8,659 nt of DNA from an uncultured Sutterella sp. (GCA_900770335.1 CAAGKD010000009.1:1-8659); one strand, 5' to 3'; positions 1-5,494 are shown, numbered from the stretch's first letter. Numbers and translations: made by a program. The notes: generated by a model from the letters alone, not told the origin.

Positions 1-721
1 CCTTCATGCGGCCGAGCTCCTCGACGAGCTCGGGGATGCGGACCTCAAGCAGGGCGATGTCTACAAGCTCGAGCGGGCTGTGGCCGACCTTGCCGCCGGA
101 CATGTTGAAGTCCTTGAAGTCGCGCATGATGAGGTCGCGGGCGGAGACGCCCTTGACGGCGGACTTGGCGGTGAACAGCTCCATTCCGAGGGCCTTGACG
201 TCCTCGACGCCGGCGATGGCGGCGAGCTCGGCGGCGGCCTTGCGGTCGGCGTCGGTGCACGTGGGCGACTTGAAGATCACCGTGTCGGAGAGGATCGCGC
301 AGAGCATGGCGCCCGCGAGGTTCTTCGACGGAGCGAAGCCGAGGTAGTCGTACATGCGCTTGAGGATCGTGTTCGTGCAGCCCACGGGCATGATCACGGC
401 CTCGAGGGGCGAGGAGGAGGTCATGTCGCCGAGCTTGTGGTGGTCGACGATGCCCTTGAGGGAGCACTCGCCGAAGTCGTCCGGAGCCTGGGCGAGGTCG
501 GAGTAGTCGACGACGTAGACGTCGCGGCCGGCGACCGAGGTCACGACCTCGGGGGCCTCGAGGCCGAAGCGCTCGAGCACGAACGCGGTCTCGGGGGCGG
601 GCTTGCCCTGGGCGGCGGGCGTGACGTCCAGGCCGCGCTTCGCGTAGAGGTCCGCGCAGGCGATGGCGGCGATGATGCTGTCGGTGTCGGGGTTCTTGTG
701 GCCGATGATGATGGCTGACAT
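1..721 (-). CDS. ppaC: Manganese-dependent inorganic pyrophosphatase (family II, DHH superfamily), C-terminus beyond window
   Basis: Hydrolyses pyrophosphate to two phosphates in the cytoplasm, pulling biosynthetic reactions forward. The 240 residues present cover the whole N-terminal DHH domain and the start of the C-terminal DHHA2 domain; family members are about 305-310 residues, so roughly 65-70 are missing off the left edge. Visible motifs are GHKNPDTDS (residues 7-15, metal ligands H8, D12 and D14), D72 in VVDYSD, the signature DHH at 93-95, and LSDTVIFKSPT around 144-154 with ligand D146. Where Bacillus-type enzymes read DHNE, this one reads DYSD, but the metal-binding first Asp is kept. 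The start ATG sits directly before the conserved SAIIIGHKN strand and has a weak purine-rich site (AGAAG) upstream. It reads leftward, divergently from the secreted-protein gene. Family and motifs are clear; only the missing end is unseen. Confidence 0.95.
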   Translation of the reverse strand, partial: MSAIIIGHKNPDTDSIIAAIACADLYAKRGLDVTPAAQGKPAPETAFVLERFGLEAPEVVTSVAGRDVYVVDYSDLAQAPDDFGECSLKGIVDHHKLGDMTSSSPLEAVIMPVGCTNTILKRMYDYLGFAPSKNLAGAMLCAILSDTVIFKSPTCTDADRKAAAELAAIAGVEDVKALGMELFTAKSAVKGVSARDLIMRDFKDFNMSGGKVGHSPLELVDIALLEVRIPELVEELGRMK

Positions 722-747
722 GGGGTTCTTCTTTTCTCGTTCCGATG

Positions 748-775
748 AAAAAACGGCCGCGCGCCCGGGCGCGGC
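748..775 (-). terminator. Hairpin plus T6 on the ppaC strand, inside the ppaC upstream region
   Basis: Seven-base stem GCCGCGC/GCGCGGC (756-762 with 769-775) and a six-base loop, followed on the minus strand after CG by six T residues (748-753). This is the form of an intrinsic terminator reading toward ppaC, 27 bases before its start codon. No minus-strand gene lies immediately upstream, so it may be a leader attenuator, a 5'-end stabilising hairpin, or the end of an unseen short transcript. Confidence 0.45.
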
Positions 776-788
776 GCAGTGTGCCGAC

Positions 789-794
789 ATTCTA
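789..794 (-). promoter_or_regulatory. ppaC: Candidate -10 element (TAGAAT) for ppaC
   Basis: On the minus strand the sequence CCCTAGAATG lies 67 bases before the ppaC start. The same TAGAAT hexamer precedes three other genes in this window. No convincing -35 hexamer lies 17 bases upstream. A start about 782 would place the hairpin at 756-775 almost at the 5' end of the mRNA. Confidence 0.4.
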
Positions 795-828
795 GGGCAC
801 GCCTCGGCGCGGCGCACGGGGCGCCAGG

Positions 829-942
829 GGCTGAGGAAGGCGGAGCGCCCTCAGCCGCGGGCGCTTCAGGTTCGGCGCAGGATCGGCCGCTATAGTCGTC
901 CGGATGTCCGGGAGGGCCGCCGCGGCCCGGGCCTTCGAGCCC
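829..942 (+). other. Structured region with possible promoter and leader of the secreted-protein gene
   Basis: The 288-base gap between the divergent genes contains several strong inverted repeats. An 8-base stem GGCTGAGG/CCTCAGCC pairs 829-836 with 849-856. A candidate -10 TATAGT lies at 891-896 with no good -35. Next come GGGCCG-CCG-CGGCCC (914-928) and a GGGC/GCCC hairpin (929-942). If TATAGT is used, the plus-strand gene has a leader of about 110 bases beginning with these hairpins. No T-tract follows, so they are not terminators. No ORF with convincing coding character is seen here. Confidence 0.3.
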
Positions 943-1009
943 GCAGGCCTTCGCGACCGTTTCCGGAGCCAGAAATCAAGAAGAATCATAAGGAAAGAGA
1001 GACCTCGCC

Positions 1010-1390
1010 ATGAACAAGCTTCGCGCCGCACTTCTTCCCGCCGCGCTCGCGGCGCTCCTCGCCGCGTCTTCGGGCGCCCAGGCCGCCCGCACGCCCACCG
1101 GACTCGAGGGCCACTGGTCCGGTACGCTCCTCTCGCTCGCCGACGCCCCGACCGAGGCGGAGCTTTCGCTCGACGACTACGGCTGCTACGCGGCCTCGCT
1201 CAAGAGCGAGCACGGCATCGAGACGGGCTTTTATGAGGTGAAGGACGGCCGCCTCGTCCTCAAGGGGACGGGCGGGGCCGTCGTGCGCCAGCTCGAGCTC
1301 GGCGCGGACAAGCGCCTGCACCTTCTTGACGCCGGGGGCGGACCCCTTGCGAATCCCCCGAAGGACTGCTGCTCGCTCTACCGCGACTGA
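1010..1390 (+). CDS. Small secreted protein, possibly an NlpE-like beta-barrel
   Basis: A 126-residue protein with a clear Sec signal peptide: Lys and Arg at positions 3 and 5, an Ala/Leu hydrophobic core (about 6-20), and an AQA-type signal peptidase I site near residue 25. No lipobox Cys is present, so it should be released into the periplasm rather than lipidated. The mature part of about 100 residues alternates short beta-like strands with G-x-W-x-G-T-L at 34-40, then DDYGCY, GFYEVKDGRLVL and RLHLLDAGGGPL. That order is reminiscent of the N-terminal domain of the copper/envelope-stress lipoprotein NlpE and of small lipocalin-type barrels. Three cysteines (59, 120, 121) could form a disulfide. 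Start is supported by the signal peptide and an AAGGA/GAGAG purine tract upstream. The gene stands alone, convergent with the asparaginase. Secretion is well supported; the family suggestion is weak. Confidence 0.75.
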   Translation: MNKLRAALLPAALAALLAASSGAQAARTPTGLEGHWSGTLLSLADAPTEAELSLDDYGCYAASLKSEHGIETGFYEVKDGRLVLKGTGGAVVRQLELGADKRLHLLDAGGGPLANPPKDCCSLYRD

Positions 1391-1407
1391 CGCCGCCTTC
1401 CCTTCGG

Positions 1408-1443
1408 AAAAACGACCCGCTCCGGGAGCGCCCGGGCGGGTCG
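1408..1443 (-). terminator. Intrinsic terminator of the asparaginase gene
   Basis: An 8-base stem CGACCCGC/GCGGGTCG (1413-1420 with 1436-1443) continues, after a one-base bulge, as CCGGG/CCCGG around an AGCG loop. On the minus strand it is followed at once by five T residues (1408-1412). It starts 28 bases past the asparaginase stop codon and lies in the gap between the two convergent genes. Confidence 0.85.
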
Positions 1444-1471
1444 ATGTCATTTCGGAGCAGTCCTTCGCGCC

Positions 1472-2479
1472 TTACGCCTTCGCAAAGGCCTCGCGCATGC
1501 GCTCGACGCTTGAGCCGTGCTCGAGGAGCGTGAGGAGCGCGAGGATGCGGGCCTTCTGCGGCGAGAGCGTTCCGGCCGGAACGTAGCCGCGCGCCTGCCA
1601 CTCGGGGATGCCCGGCGTCACGACGCCTTCGGGGGCGCGGCTCGCGCGGATGACGATGACGCCGGCTGCGGCCGCCTCGGCGAGCGCGGCGTCCGTGCGC
1701 TCATGGATCGAGCCGTTTCCCATGCCCGCGTGAACGATGCACTTCGCGCCCGCGGCGACGGCCGCGCGCACAAGCATGCCGTCGTCGTCCGCGTGCGAAT
1801 AAAGGATGTCCGCGCGCGGGAGCCTTCCGGAGGCGACCGCCTCTGAGAACTTCCTGAGGGAGAAGCGCGCGGGAGTGCGGTTCGCGGGCGCGAGCCAGAC
1901 GATCGCATCGCCCGCGATGAGCCCGGCCGGACCCGCGTTGACGCCGGTGAAGGCCGAGACGTTCGTGGGATTGGTCTTCATGGCGCTCCTCGAAGTGAGG
2001 ATGACGTCGTTCATGGCGATGAGCGCGCCCCGTCCGCGGGCGCCCGGGTCGAGCGCGACCCGGACCGCGTTGAGGAGGTTGAGCGGCCCCTCGGCGCACA
2101 GGGCCGTCGCGGGGCGCATCGCGCCCGTGAAGACGACGGGCTTTTCGGAGTCGGTGACGAGCTCCGTGAACCAGGCCGTCTCCTCCATCGTGTCCGTGCC
2201 GTGCGTGACGACGACGCCCTTGACGCCGGGATCGGCGAGGGCGTCCCGGATCCCGGCGGCAAGGTTCCGCCACACCTCGCTCGTCATCGACATCGAGTCG
2301 ATGCGCGCCGCTTCATGGAGCTCGATCCGGGCGATGTCCGCGAGGTGCGGAACGGACCTGAGCAAATCGTCGGCGCTGAAGCCGCCCAGGCTGTAGCCGG
2401 TCATCTGCAGGGCGTCCCCGCCCGAGGAGACGATCGTGCCGCCGCATGTGAAGAGGGCGATTCGGGGAAGTTCGGCCAT
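1472..2479 (-). CDS. L-asparaginase, type II-like, no signal peptide
   Basis: Hydrolyses L-asparagine to aspartate and ammonia. The 335-residue protein matches the bacterial asparaginase fold from end to end. The first catalytic loop reads TCGGTI (11-16; T15 is the nucleophile position equivalent to Escherichia coli T12), Y29 matches Y25, S62 matches S58, the second signature VTHGTDTMEET (91-101) carries T95/D96, and K168 in AMKTN completes the Thr-Lys-Asp triad. Two departures stand out: the usual TGGTI has Cys for the first Thr, and Met63 occupies the place of substrate-contacting Gln59. The start at 2479 begins immediately before the first strand, with AAGGA upstream; an ATG further out would add an implausible arginine-rich leader. 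No signal peptide is seen, so the enzyme should be cytoplasmic although its sequence resembles the periplasmic class. It has its own promoter and terminator and appears monocistronic. Confidence 0.95.
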   Translation of the reverse strand: MAELPRIALFTCGGTIVSSGGDALQMTGYSLGGFSADDLLRSVPHLADIARIELHEAARIDSMSMTSEVWRNLAAGIRDALADPGVKGVVVTHGTDTMEETAWFTELVTDSEKPVVFTGAMRPATALCAEGPLNLLNAVRVALDPGARGRGALIAMNDVILTSRSAMKTNPTNVSAFTGVNAGPAGLIAGDAIVWLAPANRTPARFSLRKFSEAVASGRLPRADILYSHADDDGMLVRAAVAAGAKCIVHAGMGNGSIHERTDAALAEAAAAGVIVIRASRAPEGVVTPGIPEWQARGYVPAGTLSPQKARILALLTLLEHGSSVERMREAFAKA

Positions 2480-2547
2480 GGGAGATCCTTTCGTGCGCAT
2501 GAGTTCGCCCGCTCTGGGGGCGCCGGATTTCCTTTCAGGCCGCCCCA

Positions 2548-2581
2548 CGAGCGTTTCGTTCGTTTCGTTCGAGCGATTCTA
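2548..2581 (-). promoter_or_regulatory. Asparaginase promoter candidate and repeated leader motif
   Basis: A -10 hexamer TAGAAT (minus strand, 2581-2576) lies about 100 bases before the asparaginase start; no good -35 is visible. Just downstream, where transcription would begin, the nine-base unit CGTTTCGTT (plus-strand reading) occurs twice in tandem (2552-2569), flanked by direct copies of CGAGCG at 2548-2553 and 2570-2575. The repeats could be a regulator site or simple slippage. Confidence 0.4.
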
Positions 2582-2632
2582 GCGGGCGGCCGGGCCGATG
2601 GGGGCGACAGAAGCGCCGGACGCCGCGGATGC

Positions 2633-2660
2633 AAAAGAGGCGCCGGTTGCCCGACGCCTC
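2633..2660 (-). terminator. Intrinsic terminator on the minus strand
   Basis: Stem GAGGCG/CGCCTC (2637-2642 with 2655-2660) extends past one mismatch into CGG/CCG with a four-base loop. On the minus strand it is followed by TTTT (2633-2636). It lies upstream of the asparaginase promoter and 210 bases beyond the YbaK stop, so it ends either a long YbaK 3' tail or a separate small RNA. Confidence 0.65.
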
Positions 2661-2788
2661 TCCTGCGGATCCGCAGAACCGGCCGGACTCTCTCAAGACC
2701 GGCCGGCGACGGATCCTTTGACCTCGCGAGGATGATAGGCGCAAACCCTCCTGCCAGAGAGAGGGACAAGCCCGGGGCGCCAGGCTTG
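2633..2788 (-). ncRNA. Candidate structured RNA or long structured 3' UTR
   Basis: Read on the minus strand, this gap folds as consecutive hairpins. The first is a 9-pair stem at 2788-2767. The second is CCCTC/GAGGG pairing 2761-2765 with 2746-2750. Then the palindrome CCTCGCGAGG lies at 2722-2731. The fourth is a compound hairpin at 2667-2716, with outer GGATCCG/CGGATCC and inner CCGGCCGG/CCGGCCGG around a 12-base loop. The terminator hairpin with TTTT ends the series. In the first stem one pair is G-U on the minus strand but a C-A mismatch on the plus strand, which favours the minus strand as the RNA. I compared it by eye with TPP, FMN, SAM, SAH, glycine, guanidine, fluoride and lysine riboswitches and with 4.5S RNA, and recognise none. 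No good promoter is visible directly upstream, so a 3' UTR of the YbaK mRNA is as likely as a stand-alone RNA. Confidence 0.3.
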
Positions 2789-2869
2789 ATTTTGCGAACG
2801 GCGGTTTCCGTTATCGGCAAAAACTCCGGGATTACGCGCATGCGCTCCGGCCGGGCGGCACTGCGGCAG

Positions 2870-3355
2870 TCAGGCTGCGGGCGACGGCGCGCGGCAGACG
2901 TCAACGCGCTGCTCGGGGAGCAGGCTGAGGAGCCTCTCGAGCTCGGCGGGCGAGAACTCCGCGCCCGAGGAGCCGTCGCCGCAGGCGGGCCACACGGTGG
3001 GCCAGGCGAAGAGCGAGACGTCGATCAGCACCGGAACGCCCGGCTTCGCGCCGAAGGGGCACACGCCTCCGGGCGCATGTCCGACGCGCTCGGCGCACTT
3101 GTCGGCCGCGACGAAGTGCGGCTTGGCGTGGAACGTGCGCTTGAACTTGCCGCCGTCAAGGCGCCGGTCGCCCGCAGCGACGATGAGCAGGGGGCCTTCG
3201 GGCCCCTCGATCGCCATGGTCTTGGCGATTCGCGCGGGCTCGACGCCGATCTCGCGGGCGGCGAGCTCGACCGTCGCGCTCGAGCCCGCGAAGCGGCGGA
3301 TGCGGTCGGCGAAGCCTCGCTCGGCGAGCCAGGCGGAGGCGCTTTCAAATGACAT
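2870..3355 (-). CDS. YbaK/EbsC-family aminoacyl-tRNA deacylase
   Basis: Predicted trans-editing enzyme that hydrolyses mischarged tRNA, protecting translation fidelity in the cytoplasm. The 161-residue length is typical of the family. Its hallmarks are the AT-x-E-L-A region (27-32), the conserved lysine in IAKTM (K45, matching catalytic K46 of Escherichia coli YbaK), the GGKFKRTF segment in the middle, and the GHAPGGVCPFG loop that shapes the active site. The GGVCPFG form points to a subgroup other than classical Cys-tRNA(Pro) deacylase, so the substrate cannot be assigned. The start is fixed by a GGGAG site six to seven bases upstream. A TAAAAT hexamer (3402-3397) in the 97-base gap from the dehydrogenase stump suggests it has its own promoter. 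Family assignment is firm, substrate unknown. Confidence 0.92.
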   Translation of the reverse strand: MSFESASAWLAERGFADRIRRFAGSSATVELAAREIGVEPARIAKTMAIEGPEGPLLIVAAGDRRLDGGKFKRTFHAKPHFVAADKCAERVGHAPGGVCPFGAKPGVPVLIDVSLFAWPTVWPACGDGSSGAEFSPAELERLLSLLPEQRVDVCRAPSPAA

Positions 3356-3396
3356 GGTGCTCTCCCGAGGAGTGATTTCAATATTCGGAAGCTGTC

Positions 3397-3402
3397 ATTT
3401 TA
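3397..3402 (-). promoter_or_regulatory. Candidate -10 element (TAAAAT) for the YbaK-family gene
   Basis: TAAAAT on the minus strand lies 42 bases before the YbaK start, in the only A+T-rich patch of this gap. The -35 region is not convincing. A start near 3390 would give a leader of about 35 bases with a good ribosome binding site. Confidence 0.35.
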
Positions 3403-3452
3403 CGACGCGGAACGACGGAGCGCAGGGGCGCACCCTTCGACCGCGCCGCACG

Positions 3453-3800
3453 TCAGGCCGCAGGCTTGAGCGGCCCGTAATGGAAGCTCGCCGTGGCGCC
3501 GCCGTCCATGAGGAGGGTCGAGCCGGTGATGAACGCGCCCTTCTCGGTCATCATCAGTTCGGCGGCGTTCGCAACCTCGTCGGCGGTTTCGGGGCGGCCC
3601 GCCGGGCACTTCGCGAACATGTTTTTGTAGAACGCTCTGCGCGGTCCGTTGAACTCGTCGATCGCAAGGGGCGTCACGATGATGCCCGGGGCGATCGCGT
3701 TGACGCGGGCGCCGCGCTCGCCCCAGCGCACCGCCTCGGCCTCGACGCGCTTTTCGTTGCAGCGCTTGGCGAGCTTCAGAAGATTGTCGCTTTCGTCACG
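3453..3800 (-). pseudogene. Short-chain dehydrogenase/reductase, N-terminally truncated remnant
   Basis: Reading leftward, about 115 residues match the C-terminal third of a classical short-chain dehydrogenase: LAKRCNEKRVEAEAVRWG (the helix with the catalytic-region Lys), then RGARVNAIAPGIIVTPL, PAGRPETADEVANAAE, and GAFITGSTLLMDGGATAS before the stop. The NAD(P)-binding half with TGxxxGxG and the NAG motif is absent; a full protein would need some 170-180 more residues. The frame stays open to the right, but that stretch is the antisense of the dihydrouridine synthase gene and shows no dehydrogenase motifs. At the YxxxK position the Tyr aligns with Leu, at the edge of the recognisable sequence. 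Similarity fades near 3790-3810, exactly where the plus-strand promoter begins. No start codon with a ribosome site is evident. I read it as a dead fragment cut by the event that placed the dihydrouridine synthase gene here. Confidence 0.75.
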
Positions 3801-3819
3801 AGAAGCCGCCGGGTAGAAT
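3791..3819 (+). promoter_or_regulatory. Promoter candidate for the tRNA-dihydrouridine synthase gene
   Basis: TTTCGT (3791-3796), a 17-base spacer and TAGAAT (3814-3819). Transcription would begin about 3826, leaving a leader of some 32 bases. That leader (3838-3857) is almost pure pyrimidine before the ATG and has no Shine-Dalgarno sequence. Confidence 0.5.
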
Positions 3820-3857
3820 CCGCGGCCTCGCGTCCGCTTTCCTCCCTTTCCCTTCAG

Positions 3858-4913
3858 ATGTCCGCTTCCGAGACCTCCGTCAGCGCCGGCTGCGCCGGCC
3901 GCTCCGCTCCCGCCGCCTCGTCCTCCGATCCCCTCGCCGGGATCCGCCTCACCGTCGCGCCGATGGAGGGGCTCACGGGCGTCGTCTTCCGGCGTCTGCA
4001 CCACCGCTGGTTCGGGGGCGTCGACGCCTACGGCATTCCCTTCGTCACGCCCACGCAGGAGCCGAGGTTCACGGACCGGCAGCTTCGCGAGCTCGCCCCG
4101 GAGGCGAACGCCGGGATTCCCGTCGCGCCGCAGATCCTCACCCGGCGCGAGGAGGACTTTCTCTGGTCCGCGCGGGCGCTCATGGAGATGGGCTACGGCG
4201 AGGTCAACCTCAACCTCGGCTGCCCCGCGGGCACCGTGACGGCGCGCGGACGCGGCTCGGGGTTCCTGCGCGCGCCCGCGGAGCTCGACATCTTCCTCTC
4301 GCATGTGACGCGGGCTCTGCCCGGGCTTCCCCTGACGGTGAAGACGCGCCTCGGGTGGAGCGAGCCCTGGGAGTTCGAGGACCTCGCGCGGATCTACTCG
4401 CGCCATCCGATCCGGCGCCTCATCGTGCATCCGCGCCTCAAGACGGACGCCTACCGCGGGCTCGCGCGCTGGGAGACGCTCCGGGCGGCGATGCCGCTTC
4501 TTGCGATGCCCGTCGGCGTCAACGGAGACGTCGCGACCCCGGCGGACGCCCTGGCGCTCGCGCGGGCGTTTCCCGAGGCGCGCGAGATCATGATCGGACG
4601 CGGCGTGATCGCGGACCCGGCGATCTTTCGCAAGCTTCGCGGGGGGCCGGCCGCGAAGCGCGAGGAGGTCTTCGGCTTCATGGCCGAGCTTCTCGAGGGG
4701 CTCGCCGAAGCGTTTGACAACCGCAGAAACGCCGTGACCCGCATGAAGGAGCACTGGTTCTACCTGCAGTTTCTCTTCGAGGGCGCGGAGAAGTGCGTCA
4801 AGGCGATCCTCAAGGCGAAGCGCGTTGAGGAGTACGACGAGACCGTGAGGAGGATCCGCGGGGAGATTCCGCTCAGAAGGGACGCGCGCTTCGGGTGGAT
4901 GAAGCCGCTCTGA
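3858..4913 (+). CDS. tRNA-dihydrouridine synthase family protein
   Basis: FMN-dependent reduction of uridine to 5,6-dihydrouridine in tRNA. The 351-residue protein has an N-terminal TIM barrel and a C-terminal helical tRNA-binding part. Motifs: VAPMEGLTG (33-41, FMN loop), Q92, NLNLGCPAGTV (118-127) with catalytic C122, K162 in TVKTRLGW, H191 in VHPR, VNGDV (221-225) and MIGRGVIADP (245-254). The wording around HPRLKTDAYRG, PVAPQILT and EVNLNLGCP resembles, from memory, the clade common in Clostridia and Bacteroidetes rather than proteobacterial DusA, DusB or DusC, so I give no symbol. About 30 Ser/Ala-rich residues precede the barrel; no later ATG precedes the VAPMEG strand, so 3858 is the likely start despite the missing Shine-Dalgarno. 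It stands alone between minus-strand genes, adjoining the broken dehydrogenase. Confidence 0.93.
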   Translation: MSASETSVSAGCAGRSAPAASSSDPLAGIRLTVAPMEGLTGVVFRRLHHRWFGGVDAYGIPFVTPTQEPRFTDRQLRELAPEANAGIPVAPQILTRREEDFLWSARALMEMGYGEVNLNLGCPAGTVTARGRGSGFLRAPAELDIFLSHVTRALPGLPLTVKTRLGWSEPWEFEDLARIYSRHPIRRLIVHPRLKTDAYRGLARWETLRAAMPLLAMPVGVNGDVATPADALALARAFPEAREIMIGRGVIADPAIFRKLRGGPAAKREEVFGFMAELLEGLAEAFDNRRNAVTRMKEHWFYLQFLFEGAEKCVKAILKAKRVEEYDETVRRIRGEIPLRRDARFGWMKPL

Positions 4914-4943
4914 GGGGCGCTCGTCGGGAGCTCCGGACAAGGC

Positions 4944-4980
4944 GGGCGCCGGGCGGCCTTCCTGCCGCGCGCCGGCGCCC
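4944..4980. terminator. Large GC hairpin between convergent genes
   Basis: A 9-base stem GGGCGCCGG/CCGGCGCCC (4944-4952 with 4972-4980) holds an inner GCGG/CCGC stem and an 8-base loop. It lies 30 bases past the dihydrouridine synthase stop and 37 bases past the flavin-barrel stop on the other strand. Neither side has a real T-tract, so it could block read-through or protect 3' ends from both directions rather than act as a classical intrinsic terminator. Confidence 0.5.
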
Positions 4981-5017
4981 GGAGTTCAAAAGGAAACGGT
5001 CAGTCAGGCGGGACCGG

Positions 5018-5413
5018 TCAGAAGGTGAGCGGCGGGTTCCCGGAGAAGTCCGCGATCACGCCGTGCGGATCCGCAAGGTAAAAGACCGTGAAGATCGGGT
5101 TCGAGGCGTCGCCGTACTGGCCCTTGACGATCTGGTTCTCCATGCACTTCTCCTTGACGGCGCGGTTGTCCTCGAAGACCGCGCGACCATGGAGGCGCAG
5201 CCACGCGTACTGCGGGCTCGCGATGCAAAGCTCGACGTTCGGGTTGGCCTGCATGTCCTTGAAGACCTCCTTCGTGGTGTTCGTGCAGAACCAGAGCTTG
5301 CCCTCGGCCTCGCACGCGAACATGAAGGGACGGCACTTCGCGGCGCCGTCGCGGCCGACGGTGGCGAGGTACTGGACCGGATTGGCCTTCAGGAATTCAA
5401 CGACCTTGTTCAT
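5018..5413 (-). CDS. Pyridoxamine 5'-phosphate oxidase-family FMN-binding split-barrel protein
   Basis: A 131-residue single-domain flavin split-barrel protein, probably dimeric and cytoplasmic. Visible features are the N-terminal helix MNKVVEFLKANP, the strand QYLATVGRDGAAKCRPF (14-30), the FMN phosphate-contact segment KLWFCTNTTKEVFKDMQANPNVEL (39-62, described by position), YAWLRLHGRAVF (69-80) and a Phe-rich C-terminus around GVIADFSGNPP. Such short members are distinct from true PdxH, which is over 200 residues, so no pyridoxal role is implied; substrate is unknown. An AAGGAG site ten bases before the ATG fixes the start. It follows the cupin gene on the same strand with an 81-base gap and probably shares its regulated promoter. 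Very similar sequences are, as I recall, common in gut Clostridia and Bacteroides. Confidence 0.9.
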   Translation of the reverse strand: MNKVVEFLKANPVQYLATVGRDGAAKCRPFMFACEAEGKLWFCTNTTKEVFKDMQANPNVELCIASPQYAWLRLHGRAVFEDNRAVKEKCMENQIVKGQYGDASNPIFTVFYLADPHGVIADFSGNPPLTF

Positions 5414-5441
5414 TTTCAGAATGCTCCTTGCAAGCTGCGCG

Positions 5442-5459
5442 GAGCGCAGGACTGCGCTC
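5442..5459. repeat. Intercistronic hairpin between cupin and flavin-barrel genes
   Basis: Perfect seven-base stem GAGCGCA/TGCGCTC with a four-base loop, positioned just before the ribosome binding site of the flavin-barrel gene. It could stabilise the downstream message or modulate its translation. Confidence 0.4.
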
Positions 5460-5468
5460 GGCGGGATG

Positions 5469-5490
5469 AAAAAAACGGTGCGGCGGCCGC
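5469..5490 (-). terminator. Weak hairpin with T7 after the cupin gene
   Basis: On the minus strand a short stem GCGG/CCGC (5480-5490) is followed, after four bases, by seven T residues (5475-5469). The stem begins 5 bases past the cupin stop. Its CGT(6-7)CATC tail resembles the one before ppaC. It may give partial termination, lowering expression of the second gene. Confidence 0.3.
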
Positions 5491-5494
5491 GGGC

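Noticed and set aside
2633..2800. Glycine, SAM or guanidine riboswitch controlling the asparaginase
   Set aside because: GAGAG and GGCAACC pieces recall these aptamers, but the conserved cores are not in order on either strand, and the asparaginase promoter candidate lies downstream of the terminator.
2793..2823. Intrinsic terminator TTTTGC...GCAAAA after the YbaK gene
   Set aside because: The T-run is on the 5' side and the A-run on the 3' side on the plus strand, and likewise the wrong way on the minus strand, so no U-tract follows the stem.
2201..3352. Long plus-strand open frame across asparaginase and YbaK genes
   Set aside because: Shadow of two well-supported minus-strand genes; composition is Gly/Arg/Ala-rich without recognisable domains.
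3801..4940. Long minus-strand open frame continuous with the dehydrogenase remnant
   Set aside because: It is the antisense of the dihydrouridine synthase gene, arginine/proline-rich with no family motifs; open antisense frames are expected at this GC content.
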